Part shown: positions 36,701 to 51,200 of the stretch, piece after piece
How the letters are laid out: each line of letters begins with the position of its first letter
Position numbering within the stretch: the stretch's first letter is position 1
Origin: Pholis gunnellus
Lineage: Eukaryota; Chordata; Actinopteri; Perciformes; Pholidae
Reading direction: 5' to 3'
Length of the DNA stretch: 64,000 bases
Assembly: GCA_910591455.2 (NCBI GenBank)
Contig: OU342814.1
Coordinates: forward strand, 14,503,303-14,567,302
Notes under the pieces: model-generated
The model's database searches: none
Told to the model about the DNA's origin: nothing
Seen by the model: only the letters and a program-made list of their open reading frames with translations
Program-made: the position numbers and the translations under genes

Positions 36701-39700
36701 TACCGATGAGACAGTGAAGCACTCCGCTGTCACTGTCAACACGAACAAACCCCTCAGGATAACCCCAGTAAAAGCAGAATGCATCTGACAGTTCACATTT
36801 ACCTGGAAACACCTGGCAGTCACACACACACACACACACACACAATCTATCAGATAGAAACACATTCATTTCAACGGGTTTCCTGTTTGTTCTTCTTTTT
36901 GAATCCACCCAACAAGCACGATATCTGTCGCTTTTTGAAGAGATCCTTTTATGTTTGTCGTGACTCTCTGCAGTTCCACTTGAGATGAGCCCAATTTTAC
37001 AGTTGACATGCTCATCGGGTCATGATCCTCATCCTACAGATATGAGGGATTGTGATCTGTTATTGTGGAGCTACAGGCAGCAGGGTGACCAGTCTGCCAA
37101 TGCGTGATGTGGAGGGTAAGCTTCCCCGCTCTTAGAGAGGAGATGTTTCCGATGTTAACAGGTAGATCACAGAGCTCCTGAATACAGCTGACTGTTAAGC
37201 TCTCATCTTAGCGTCCGCTAATCACGTAGACCTGCGTGAAAAAACGGCAGTTGTTTCTGCTTTGTGAGTCACATTTTCGAGTGATATAACTTCTCTGCCG
37301 TGTGCCAAACTTGTCACCAGGCTCTGCGACTCATGCTCACTTTCACTGTGCACTCAGGAGAATTTATTTCCCCTGAATATATATTCTGCAGCCTCTCTTT
37401 TATGAAATCATTGATTTTTAGTCCTGTCAGAACTGCAGGACACTTCCCTCATCGGTCCTGGCAGAAACACAACTACAGAAAGGCTGCTAAATAATGCAGG
37501 GGCTGAAGCATCAATAAAGGAGACAGGAGAGGCGTCAGATTAATGGCAAGGACGTAAACCCTTTGAGGTCTTACTGATAATGCGTGACTCCATCAGGCCC
37601 GACAAGGTTAAACAACATAACCGGCAATCATTCATAACACTTTACTGGAGTGTTGAGTTAAAATCCAGACACCAGACAGTTTACTGGAAAGGGATTTTTC
37701 TGTCGCTGAGCAGGGGAAATGAACTTAGAGGATGAGCAGAGCAACAGCAGCGCAGTTTGGTCGGTTTCAGGACTCGAGTGGAGTCCTTGCTAGTGATGAA
37801 AATATTTACCTCTGCGAAATAAAACTGTGCGGGTCAAAGAAGGTCTAAGCTCTCATGAGGGCTGCTTATTTCATGTGTTGTGTCAGGATTTATCGCCTCC
37901 CTGGGAGCTGTTTGGCACACGCTTCCAGTGCAGTAAATGTTTACGGTGATGAGTAACTCATCTCCAAGGAAGAGGGGGGTGGCTGATTGTAAATATCGTG
38001 AAATGACTCATGTTTGTTATTTCAGACGCAGCAGTATGCTCAAAAGAGCTTCACATCTGTACATGTCTCCTGTGGGATGTTTAAAGGAAATACTATACTA
38101 ATAAATGTGTCTAATTTAGTGCTCATACACTTTTATGATTGTGGAGTTAATTGAAATAAGTTTCAAGTTTCCGCAAGAGAAAATTAGTCGGAAAGGTCCA
38201 TTCTTTCAATTTTGTATTCACTTATTCTACATTAGTTTAACATCAAAGGCCCCGGTAACAACATTCCTTCATAAGTCTTACTATGACTTACAAGAACATG
38301 CTAATTTCTGACAAAGTAACAGTTTTTCTTTGATTGAGCACAAATTCAATTATACAGATTTACAAAACAACCTTCACATATTCATATATATGTTGCCTCA
38401 ATGTTTTTCTATCTATTTGCACTTTATTATCTGTATTCACTTTATATGTTGGACTGGAGAGAAACGTTTTTTCAACTCCTCTGTATGTTCGGTACATATC
38501 GGGAAATTGACAATAAAGCTGACTTTGACCATGACTTTTGAATGCGCTGTATCTAAAATTGACACTTTTCTTCTTAACTAATATTTGCTCCTTTCTCTCC
38601 TTTTGCTGTCATTTCACCAGGAGGTAGAGGTCAGTTCTGTCCAGCTTTTCTACACTGCTTCTCCAGCTGCCTTTGTTCATGTGTCTTATTCATTCATGAC
38701 GCATTTCCTTGTGTTTTTGTGTGTCTTTATCTCTGATTCTCAATCCAAATTTCAAATCTCCTTTAACTTTCCCATTTTTATTAGAATGATTCATGTTCTT
38801 ATTAAGTATGTGTGTGTCTCACACATATAGGCATCGTGTGCAGATTTGTTAGGCTCATTTCCATACAGATGTACAACTACAGTCATACCCATCTGTTTCT
38901 GGCAGCAAGACTAATGTAAAACATACTCAGTGTGCCATGATATAATAATGTAAACTACTTCACTTCTCCTCTATGAAGATGATAGAGTGCTGATATGCTC
39001 TCAACAGCACTGCACTCAGGCCTTCATTCTATGCATCTGCTAATACATAATTGTTTTCTTCATGTTTCCTTAGGATGATTATGTCCGTACCTGGGATGAA
39101 AATCAAGATTCTAATGACAGTAAGTCTCCCACCATCGCATCTCTTTCTCAATGTGTGGTCAGTGAAGTCCTTGAATGCCTTTTAACATTAACATTTTGAT
39201 GGAATACTTCCGTTAAAGCATCATGTAAATCCACAGCTAGTTGCCTCTTCATGAAGATAAAGATTAAGAGGTTTTTATTGTCATTGTAGTGATACAAAGA
39301 AATTCAGTTTGAACTCACGCACTCTCCTGTCGGGCAGTTTTCAGACTCTCTGTTTGAGCTCGCCATTATCAAATTCTGTTAAATCTTGGCTGCTTGACAG
39401 TTGACTCCAAGCCCGGGTGGTTTCTGCAGTAAAGATGCTTTCACCTCACTTGGCAGGAATGTATTTCTTCTGTGGGAGCAAAACACGCTAAACAGACATT
39501 AAGAAAGCTTCAAAAGCAACACTCTCAAAACCTAACATCTCTGCATATTGCTTTGTTTGCAAACTACGATCCGCAAACGATGCTTTTGTTATGACCAGTG
39601 TGGCTCGCCCAAAATCTAATTTGATTGGACACATATTTGTAAATGCCCGAGTGCAGGATGAGTCTTAAATATTTTAAACCATTTTACAGAAAAGAAAAAT

Positions 39701-42237
39701 ACAGGGATTTGATGAAATGAAATTAATTTTTAATTTCTCTGGGACTTTAAAGATGCACATGACCCATAATGCTCACTCTGTAAACAAAGGGATGGGCACA
39801 ACACCAGTGCTCACTCTATTCAAAGAGAACAGCTGCTGCTAATAATACATAAATGTGTAAAACAGTCATTCTCGATATCTTGTAAAATATGTTTCAGGGA
39901 TCTTGAAGATAACACAAAGCTTAACAGTCAAAACCATGTATATCCACAAGTATATCAACATATATCGTTCCAAGATTTAAATAAAAAACTGTACTAGATT
40001 TCATCTGGCAATTTATTTGACAAATCTTTTTCTGCGCTCAAAATGTCTAATCTCGCACACTGATGCAGTGAAAAGCAGCGAAGGCAAAGCCACATTATTT
40101 ATTAAAGCCGAATGTCACTGAACTGTGCCGCGGCATGGAGACAGAATCTGTGGCCTGTGTTTGAACCGTCGTGCTTCTCGGACTGTCAGCGGTTCATCGA
40201 GTTAGACGGCGCCGTGTATGCTCTGTGGTCGGCCACTCGCTGTCCACACTCGTAGTTGTTCCTCAGCGAAAAAAAGGCTGAAAGATGTTAGCGCTCTGTT
40301 TTATCTGCTCGAGTGGGTCCGATATGCGTCCCCCAGGAGATGCTAAACATTGGCTCGACTCCAACCCATCAGCACTTTGTTCTGCTTCCTCCTTTTTTCC
40401 TCTTTCTCTGCTGCAGTCAAGCAAGTGAATAGAGGCTGACCGTCGGTGGTCTCCTCCTCCACTCCTGCTGAGACTCTTAATTGAGCCTCTGCAAGATGAA
40501 GTCATGACAGAGTCGTGTCCTCAACCATTGTCGCTTGATTTGCGACTTAAATGAAGTCGGCTGAATGGCAGAGTCCATTAGCGCAATTTCCAGGGACTTA
40601 ATGAAGGACTAATTATGATTTCCAATGAAAGGCCAGAGAGGGAAGTAAAAGCACAAGAAGAGAGCGACAGAGGTGTGAGCTAATATGCCTTGATGTAGTG
40701 TAAAGTGGCTGACATCAACATTAATCCTGCCAACTCTAAAGTCATTGTGGTGACGGGGAAAGTGTGGACTGGGGAGATGAAGCAAGTTGACAAGTGTAGG
40801 AGTGTGAGATAGGGTGAAAATGAAAATGGAAAGGATGTGTTTGTGCCCGGTTCATCTGTCAAGAGGAAGCTGTTTGTTCACCAGAAAAAAAGGAGGTCAT
40901 TTCCTACAAAATCACATCCGCAAAAACCTGATAAACTGAACCTGTAATGAGCTGTGTAATGCTGTTATGTCACTTATGTGTCATGTTTATCTGAGGAGCT
41001 TCATTTATATTTTTGAATTCAAGTCTGTCAAGAGCAAATACATCCGGAAAATCTTATTTTTATGTCTTGCAGTCCACTTTTAATTATAGTGTCCTTGTTT
41101 TAAAAGCACTGGAGGAGTGTTGTACATGTTGTGGCTAAAAGTCTTGACTTCTGTGAAATAAAACTGAACTTCGCTACAGAACAGACACCATGTTCTCTGC
41201 ATCTTCCAGTCATCTGAGGCAACTCATATTCTCCATATTCAACTTTATTGAATTGTCAATGGGCAAATGTTCAGTGTATGCTCTCTCTCCAGAAACATAA
41301 AATGTTTTGCAATAGAAGGTTTTGAGCCATCTGACCCATCCAATTAACAGTAATAGTGCTTTAAATAACCAGCCCAGTGTCCTACCAATTACATTAATAT
41401 GAGACAAATCTGCATCTTGTGATTTGCATGCAGAGCCAGCGACTAGCGCTGTCATTGCCATAGTTTAGTTCATTTCGTACAATTTAAAAAAAATTACAGA
41501 AACATAACCGAGATAAATAATATCACAGTGCAGGAAGAGGCAGAAAGCCCACTGGGCTTATTTGAAGTCTCCACTTATACAATATAAAAAAGTCACAATA
41601 TTATAAAATACATATGCATAACATACGACTACGTGATATTACTGACAATATATTTTTACACAATATGATGTATAATAACAACAATAGCAATGCCATAACT
41701 ACAATACGTCCCTATCTTTTATCATACCATGTTTAAATACTGACAATTAAAAGAAAAACGCATTACCATTGGATGATCGAATGTTACAGTGAGAATGTAA
41801 TTCTGGGTTTTGCAGAATCGTCCTCTGGCATGCCAATAGAGTTGAAATAATAACACTTTTGTCAACCTAGTCGACACATACATTAACTTCACAAGTGGCA
41901 TCGCTATAACGTAGGTGTTCAATGTGTGTGCTCAGCTATCATGACACTTTTGCAAAGCTTTATATGCTTGCCTTAGGTAGTGATATGAATAGGACTTTTG
42001 ATTTTACACAGTATAGAGCCCTTCATCTGTCCTTTCTCTCGTTTTGACATGAGTGGACTATCTCCCTCCATTGATCTGCCTTCCTTTATGAGTGGCCTAA
42101 TGAAGCGAAGGAGCAAAAAGAGGAGATTTGTCCCTCTGAGACATCACTAAATCAGCATGATGTCTTCACGCCAGAGCTCCGATGAGCCTGCAGGCCTCAT
42201 TTCTTAGCCAGGGCAGCCCAGACTGCCGAGAAGAGAG

Positions 42238-42284
<47 letters not shown>

Positions 42285-45200
42285 GAGACAGCGCTTTTGA
42301 ACTGTCAACACTCCTAACACACAGACAGCCAAACGCCAACAGCAGACTGAGGTGGACATTTGCATGCAGGCACCATAGTGGATGATTCCTCCTCAGCCAG
42401 CGGGGTGCAGAGTGAGGGAGACGTCGGGGTAATTTGCTGTCGATTTCTACAGTCAATTCATCAATCCAGCAACTGATTGAATAACCTCGCTGTTAAGACG
42501 GTAAACACTAAAGGGGAGCGGTTGTGATTTGGACTTGTCAGAACAAACAAGTGTGTATGCACACACCCATGCACAAACACTCGAGTGTTTGTGTACAGCA
42601 CTCACAGAAGACCTGTGTTTTTTTTATATACATGAGTTTAGGATTTCAACAAGCTTATCTGAGCCAGAGAGGTCAGGTGAAAAGTGTAGTAGACACTTTC
42701 TTGAAAATCTATGGATTTGGATCAATGGCAGACACAAAGGAGAAAACATGCTGAGTCCACACTCACAAGGTCTAGGGTTTGATTCCTCTTGAAGTTATTG
42801 ATAGATACTGTTGCTTGGAGCTCACACACACACACACACACACACACTTCTGCAACTCTCACCTCCAAGCCGCTACAATCCTCCAGGGTCTACTGTTGCC
42901 CTTCTCACCTTCACACTCCACAAATGTGTCCAGTGTCACCCCTTCCCGCTCTCCCTCCTCACCACCTGGGGCTGCTACCATCAAATCCAAAGCCCTGCAT
43001 GTTTCTCCAACTCCAGAGGCCCCCTGATGTATTTACAGGGTACCTATGAGGTATACAAGTATTTAAAAAGCATTGAATTTAATATTCTTATAATAAGTCC
43101 TTAAAAATATTGAATTCTACTCGTACTCAAGTTTAAGGTACTTGTAACATTAGTTTACTTGAGGGAAGGGGGACATTTACAAGCTACTCAGCAGTATGTT
43201 AAGTAATATAAGAGACATCAATTAAAATTAGCTCCACCTTTACCAGCTCCGACATTAACGTGATGAACACATTAATGCATCAATAATTATAATGCTATAA
43301 TATATGTTATTATGCAATAATAGTTATTTGTCTATCAAAACAAGGGTTTTCTCGTTGTATTCTAATCTCAAAATGCTGCAAAAAGGCTTTATTTGAGTAT
43401 TCAAATCCTAAAATTGGGACCCCCTACCTTATTCAAGTTTTATGTTGCGTCACCTTTTTCACTACTCACAGCGAGAGTGCATTGCTGAACCTTCTGATTA
43501 ATCTGCTGCATGTATTTGTGACCAAAAGGCGCCACGTGTGACCATGGAGTGGGATGGGGACTCTTAATGTGACAAATACAAATAATCTTTTTCATTTTAT
43601 TTAGTAAGAATACACACGCACAGCTGTTTTGTATTAATTGTGAATAACATTACATGCTTTATTAAATTCAAATACTTGGTAAATAATTATTTTCTGGGCT
43701 TTAAATCAATACTGATATTAAATTATATTCCTAATACTTCTGCCATTATGGCTGAGAAATTGGCATTGCATTTCAATGCAAGTGGTATTGAAAAGGTCTT
43801 AAAGAGTCCCTGAGAACCCTGAGGTACTCTGATTTAAAACTAATCTTTTTGGAGCCTCACATCATCTTCTTGCTACTGAATGTCTTCAATTCAACATTTT
43901 GAGAAATGTGCCTATTCGCTTTCTAGTCGAGAATTTGTTAAAAAGATCAATACCACTCATGTGTGTATGTAGAAAGCTAATGTAGAAAGCAGGGGGGGGG
44001 CAGCCTGTTGCTGTTTAGAAAATCTATCTACCAGCACTTCTAAATTTGACAAATGAACACGTATCTTATTTGTTTAATCTTTACCAAAACTGAATCGTAA
44101 GAGCGAAAATTTGCCAATCGCCTGCCGGCTCAAGCTTCACATTTAGTGGCGTTGACTTGACAAGAAAGTGAATTTACAAGCATCCATGTGGAGCCATTCC
44201 TTTAACAATTAATCAAATGGCTGTATAATTGATGTAGCCGTGAACCCACAGAGACTCATCCCGTGATCCTTCACTTCCTCTCAGCTCTAGCTCTGCTGAG
44301 CATTGTAGCGTCTTTAGCATTGTTTTTGGTTTCAAGGCTCGCAGTTTTTCTAGGAGTTGATGGAGCGGAGCTAAAAGAAGAGGGAATATTGGACTTAGAT
44401 TCATGATGTGGACAGAAACATGACTCAAAGTAAATGCTTACATTCGTCCGTGTCTGCTACATAATAAATAAGTAACTTGCACTATCAGCGGTGAGGATGT
44501 TGTATTTTTACAGCTTGTTGCGCCGCTCAAAAAACAGGAGCCAAAAATCAATTGATGCAGGTTTATGTTTAGACCTTTATTCTCCTGCTGTCTCTGTGGG
44601 AATTCAAGCCTATTTTTGCATTAACTGGACAAAAAAGACATGCCAGAGACATGTCTGGCTTCAATGCTACTTAGAAGATAGCACTAATGATGTTAAAGAC
44701 TGAGTGTGTAAATAGGCGATAAGAGGGTTGATGATGAGGATGTGGCCTGAGCTCTTGCTTCTGTTATCCTCAATCTGCAGGGATAAACCTCATGCAAATC
44801 TGGACTGTATTAGACTGAAGCACAGGGAGCCTAATTAGGAGAGCTTTGCTGCTGCAGGCATTAGTTTAATACCAAAGCAGAGACCTCCGAATAGTAAAAA
44901 TGGAAGTAGGTGCATCTGGGGTTGAGTAGAGAGAGGGTGGCTGTGACGAGGAAAATAATAAACACGCAGGTAGAACATGAATGAAGATGTCTGATTTGAA
45001 GAGACAAAAGGAATGAGAACAAAAGGAAGATTGATAGACATGATTGCACAACGGGGGTTTTCAGAAACGGAGAGGGAGCGAGCGAGTTCTCAGAAACACC
45101 AGATTGAGCTGCAAATCACAGTCAACCCAGAAATGATTCCCGGACCACGGAGAGCCTGTTGCTATGGAAACGTCATCATCGCAAGGCACTGCTTTAATCC

Positions 45201-48200
45201 GTGGAAGCCTGTTAAGTTAACATGAGGCTCAGGCAGCCACCTTATGCTTCTGCACTCACAACACTACGCCGTGCCAGCATTGTAGCCGCTCGCCACCAAC
45301 ACGGTTCATTTACAAATGTTTTACTATTAAAAAGGCAGGATTATCTGCTCTCTGTGTGCTGCTGCTATGATTCTTACATTTATTTTGCCTTTTGGTTAAA
45401 TTGAATAGATTAATTGTTAATGCCGCCTTAGGCTGTATCCCCGTTCGTACCTTAATCTCCTTGTTCTCTTTTGTGTCAGGATGTGTCGTAAGGGTTTGAT
45501 TGGCTGCTGCACCCTGATTCTGCTGATGCACTGGTGTGAATTGGGGGGGGGGGGGTGCATAAGGCTCCACTGTTGACAGTCTAAATGGATGAGGAGTGCA
45601 TCTGGGCATTAATGCCTCCGAGCCTCACTGTTTGTCAGTTAGAGCAGTCAGTCGGTTATACAACCAGCTCAGCCATGACAGGGGGGTGTATTGTTTTGGA
45701 TTTGCTTCTCAAATCAGATATCTGTCGGTTTGCTTCAATAATCCTGTGATGTTGGCAGCGCCAATGTATTCAGCCACCGGAGAGGACAAGTGAGGAGATC
45801 CAAAGCCTGTGTCTGCGAAATGAAAATAGTGCCATAAAACCGGATACAGTAAGAGCAGGGGATGAATTCGAGCAAACCCCCGTCATGTAGACCGAACCTG
45901 CAATAGCAGTCTGTGAATAATCTGTGTTCCGGTGTACTGTACTGACGGAGGGTGTAGGTGAATAAAGGGCGGGGGATGTGAGGAGAATAGAGTGTGACAT
46001 CTAGGTCGGGCACCAGGGTGCCTGCTAGGAACAGACATCTGTGACATGTGAGCGTGCGTCGGGTGCTGACACGCAGTCCAGCATTATCTGCTAGAGTGTG
46101 ATGGATGGATGGATGGATGGATGGATAGGGCAGAGTGAGCTAGCCATGCAGGCTTGAACCTACATTGCAAAACGTATTGGTTTTAGCAGGTCACCTATTA
46201 AGCGTAATAATAAAATTGTATTCCAATAAGTAAATGAGAAGAATAAATCTGCCAGTGAGGTGTGGAAAGTGGGAATGGAGAGATAATGGGCAGAGAAAGA
46301 TAGACAAAAGAGTAAGAGTGAAGCAGTGATGATACTTTATTCTAAATCAAATGTTCTATTTTCTTCCCAGATGTAGACACCACCAAGGACCCCTGTCAAA
46401 AGGTTAAGTGCAGCCGACACAAGGTGTGTATCGCTCAGGGCTACCAGAAAACTGTGTGCGTCAACCGCAAGAAACTTGAACATAGGTGAGTTTGTAGCCC
46501 CCTGGGCAAGAACTCCCAAATCACACACAAAAATCTTCCCTGTTGATGCACGCTAACGTGGGATCAACACTAGCAAGTTCACAGCGGCTTGTGCCGGTTT
46601 GGGACGTGATCGTAATAAAGCTTGTTTGTGCACCGGTGCAGTACGACTGCCTGCTGTTAAATGATACGTTAATACGTTCAGACAACATGGAGGAGGGCAG
46701 CTTTTCCTTCCTGTTCAGGTTGGTGCTGCCGTGTCTGTTCTCTGAACTAGCACAGCAGTTGCTGTTTCAGCTGAAGTGTTTGTGTGTCCTCCGTCCCGCA
46801 GACTGAAGCAGCCGAATCTCCGGTCTCCTGAAGGAAACTGTCAGCCCTGTCCCATCTCCTCCACCGGGCCTGTGTGTGGATCAGACGGACGCAACTACGC
46901 CTCAAAGGTACACGGAAACAAATGCATAGCCATGGGGCTGGGAAATAACTCAATATTATCGGTTTATTGACCTTCGGTGGTATAGTTGTTTGATTTTACA
47001 AAATTCCGCGGTCCAATTTATTGATTCCAAGCAAAATAACATTAAAATAAAAATCTTTAATGTAGATTTTAGCACTTTTAATACTGGAAATGCAGCACAA
47101 AGTGCTAAACAATAAAGAAAGATGGGCATAGAATGAACATAAAAAACCTTAGTGGAGGCAATTTGAGAATTATTAAATGTAAAACTAACGGAATTAGTCA
47201 TTGTGGGTTTTGTTTTGAGCATTTTCATTGTTGAATATACATTCAGTTGTCAGTTTATTGTGAGCACCAACGCAGTCTAATACAACAGCTCTGCAATAAA
47301 TTCTACCTTTATGAAGGCTGTAACGTTCAGTTTTAGTTGAAGGTGTTTTAGAGGTTTGTTTATTCAACTTTATGGTCATTTTGGAAGCTATTATTTGTGG
47401 TGCCGTAGAATTATGTTGAATCATTATGAGGGGTGTTCTATTATGACTTCAGTGAGGGAAGAGTAAACAATGGAAATATCTGTCAGTATAACGCAACACA
47501 ATTCAACAGCACCACAAACCACAGCCTCCAAAATGACCATAAAGTTAAATCAAGACTGCTGATAAAGGAGAGTGAATGTCGGACCTACGTTTGCCAGCTG
47601 GCCAGAAGCACGACTCTGAAAGAAAGTCTTCACTGTCTTCTGGATATAAAACTGTTTGCTAACACGTTCGCCATAAACTTTATGAGATGTTGAAATGTCA
47701 ATTCTGTGTTTACAGCTTGTTTCTGTTGCAACCAGTTGGCTGACAAACATGCAGTCTAAGCATACAGAAAAAAAAAAGAAAAATCTTAATCGGTGTGAAC
47801 TTGTGCATTTTTTTCCGAAAAGAAAAGGCGGTAGAAATAATCACTGTGTGAAGCTGGAGGATGCATTGGCAGTGGAACCGTACAGCATCCCCCTCAACAA
47901 AGAAGTGGAAATATTGTCCGCGTGGCTTCAGCATCACATATGTTCTGTATGCTTTATAATAACATATGTTGTGATATAGAATTGCTAAAATAGTCTTGAC
48001 ACCTATTACACACCTAGTATACCAACAGACACAGACATTCATACAGTACATATGTGCACCGGTCAGGCGTTGGTACATATATTCACAGCGTTGGCTTTTT
48101 GTTTCATACACATGCTAAAACAATGTGCTCAGCATTGTGGGGTAAATAGTGACATACAACTTGCACATTCAGAGCAGAGTAGTGCGAGGAGACTCTCAGG

Positions 48201-51200
48201 GGAAAAGCTGAGACACAGAGCCATGATATATAGCCTCAGAAGGACCAATTGGTGGCTTGTGGTGACAGAAACCCATGTGTTTATTGATTTATGCTTCGTC
48301 TTCTGGATCACTATTCCTGACCTTGTGTGCAAGCAGAGGTTGGGCAGCACATACAGGAGCAAATCTCAGATTTGAATTAAGGCGTACAGTCAGTCACCTC
48401 ATGAATATTTGATCTATCTTGCGGCAATAACTCATTTTACTTCACCTTTGTGTCCCCTTGTTCTCGATGACGCCTGTGTGTGTGTTGATGCGTGCATTTG
48501 TGTGTTTGTGTTGCAGTGCAAGCTGGAGCAGCAGGCATGTCTTACAGGGAAGGATCTTACCCTGAAGTGTTCAGGTCTGTGTCCTTGTGCAACTGCTGCC
48601 CCTGCATCCATGGAGAGTAGACACGGTAAGACCAAATACATGCAGAAACTATGACAAAAAATATATATATTTGACATGAATTCATTACCATACAGGGCTT
48701 CACATCTCTTTTATTCTGTATGTCACAATCATCCAAAATACATGAATAGGTGCAACAAATATCATGTTATTCATCTCCCTCTGGCCTCCACAGAGAGCTG
48801 TACCGGACAGGATCTGGCTGATCTCGGGGAGCGTCTGAGGGACTGGTTCCAGCTACTGCAGAGCAATGCCAAGCAGAACAACAACAGCAAGACTGGGGCC
48901 AGAACCACTGCAGCCAGCACCACATCGGGTTAGAGCTACTATTTCATAAATCCAGACTTCATAAAGAGGGAGTTACAATACTACAGTCACAGGCTGCATT
49001 CTATAAAAAATGATTCAATTGGAAAAGCAAAAAGAAGTACATCGGAACATTTAAAAAAAATCTGCTTCACGGTTGAGCTGGTGCTGCCTCCACCTTCATG
49101 TTTGCTGCAGCTCTTCCTGGATAAATCTTGCACCCGATTGCTGGATATCAAACACGTTTGAAAACAGTTTCGGGGCTGGACACTCCTAACACTTTTGGGT
49201 GGACGGATCAAGATAACATTTCATCACATGCTGTGCCTCAAAGCAAAAGGAATGGAGCCTCGGGACGTGTTCGGCCACAAGTTAGTGCCCGATAAGCACC
49301 AAGTCTTAACCGGGCTGTAAAGTGAGAAGAAGTCAATTCTTGTAAAAATGTTGATAATGATGCAGTTTTTGTAGATGGAACCTTTTTTTTTTGTTGTTGT
49401 GGAAACCGGGAACATAATTAAGAAAATGATTTGCATTGGAAACAGGAGATAATTCTGAGCACACTGGCACGGTTTCATTTTCCATCTGTGCAGCTGTCTC
49501 TTGATAAAAATGAATGTTTGTTTGTCTGTCTTTGTGTTTGCAGTGCTGGACAGGAGCCTGGTTGCCAGCTGTAAGGACTCCATAGGCTGGATGTTTTCCA
49601 AGCTGGACACAAATGGCGACCTGTACCTGGACCAGGCCGAGCTGGCTGCCATCAACCTGGACAAGTACGAGGTCTGCATCCGGCCCTTCTTCAACTCATG
49701 TGACTCCTACAGGGACGGCAAGGTCTCCACTGCTGAGTGGTGCCTCTGCTTCTGGAGAGAGAGTGAGTATTCTGGGGAGGAGGTGTGTGTGTGAGAGTGT
49801 GTGTGTGTGTGCGTGTGTCACTGTCACAGAGTCACGCGCCCCCGTGCTGACATATTCCCCTTGCATTCAAACTTTCAAGGCGCTCAACTGCCCCTCAGGT
49901 GTAGAAAACTCTGTGTTATGTGCTGGTCCGTCACTATTTGTCTTCCTTCTCCTCCTCTCGTTCCCCTGAGGGGTGAAACGGTCACCACAAGGAGCTAAAA
50001 ACATTCCTGCTGCTTGTTGACAGCCTGGTTCTCCCACAGCTCTCGGAGACTGAGCCCGTGAGCCACCCAGCAAAGCGGTCCCACGCTAATACAGTTCTTT
50101 GATTGAGAAGCAAGCACACTTGAGTTGATTAGAAAACACTGATTAGACTCAGAAGATATTTCAATTTTGACTGTTGATTGTTTTTGGCAGATTGTAGGTA
50201 GTTACTATCTCTGTTCTGTGTCTAAATGTGGCTAAACGTGTGTTTTGCTCTCTATTTTCTGTCCTTTTTAAGAGCCACCTTGCCTGGCTGACCTGGAGAG
50301 GATCCAAGTATTAGACGGCGGCAAGAGAAAGTTTGGTACGGATCTCGCTTCTTCATTAGAGCATTTAAGCCCAATTGGATCTGTCTTTCTTGGTGGAGGG
50401 ATTTCATCCAGCAGATGACAAGCAGGAGGCGGGGATTAGTCCCTGATCAGTCTGGTGGATTAGAACTTGATGCTGACAGACGGCAAAGGAAAGCAGCCAC
50501 CAGTGTGTCTTACATGTATGTGTGAGCGGGTGAATATGTGAACGTGCGTGTGTGCACGCGTGTGCGCACCGCATGTTTGGGCTGGCTGACTGGGCTCTGA
50601 GTCAGGACTCTCCAAGGACACGGAGCATGGCTGCCAGCCCGACGCTCAGATGTTCCCTTGAAAGACCGGACAGTTCTGTTTTGCCCCGTCTCATTTCTGT
50701 TTTTCTTTTCTTTTTTTCTTTTGTTTACATTATTCTCTAAAATGTTTAGCGTAATGACAGATCCCTCCATCTCTGAAGAGTATGACAGTTTACTCTCCTT
50801 TAGGCAAACGGCCCACAAGATGGTGATCCATGCACCTACAGTATGTTGTGCTTGGCTTTCTGCACTGTGTGGACACAGGCGGTGTTTAATATTCACGTAA
50901 TGGTTCAGAAATTGAAAACTTCCCAATCTTGTGTCCCTCCCTTATGCCAAGATGATTAGCTCGCCACCCCCCCCCCCCCCACATCCACACTATGCTGACT
51001 TAATACTTGCTCCCTGTCTTGCTCCGTGAGCATATTTGTATTCATGGAATATGGAATTGGCTGCCACATACGCTGCATGCATTACATTCTCACCTGGCCT
51101 CGGCGCCGCGTGCGATGAGGCACCATGCAGGATCATCTGCTTGTGTGTTGAGGTCGCTTTTGCCGTACCCGACTCTTATTTGTTTGTGTTTTTGCGTGTG

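Larger units (their letters stand above)
39120..46370 (+). other. spock2: spock2 intron 3
   Basis: 7.3 kb. It holds a GA microsatellite (42236-42289), a CA microsatellite (42823-42847), a probable DNA transposon (43036-43821), a decayed fish repeat (about 43890-44165), a G13 run (45543-45555) and a GGAT repeat (46101-46126). No exon was found. Confidence 0.7.

Noticed and set aside
47710..48111. 133-codon minus-strand frame in a spock2 intron
   Set aside because: Cys/Tyr/Phe-rich chance translation of AT-rich DNA with no recognisable homology.
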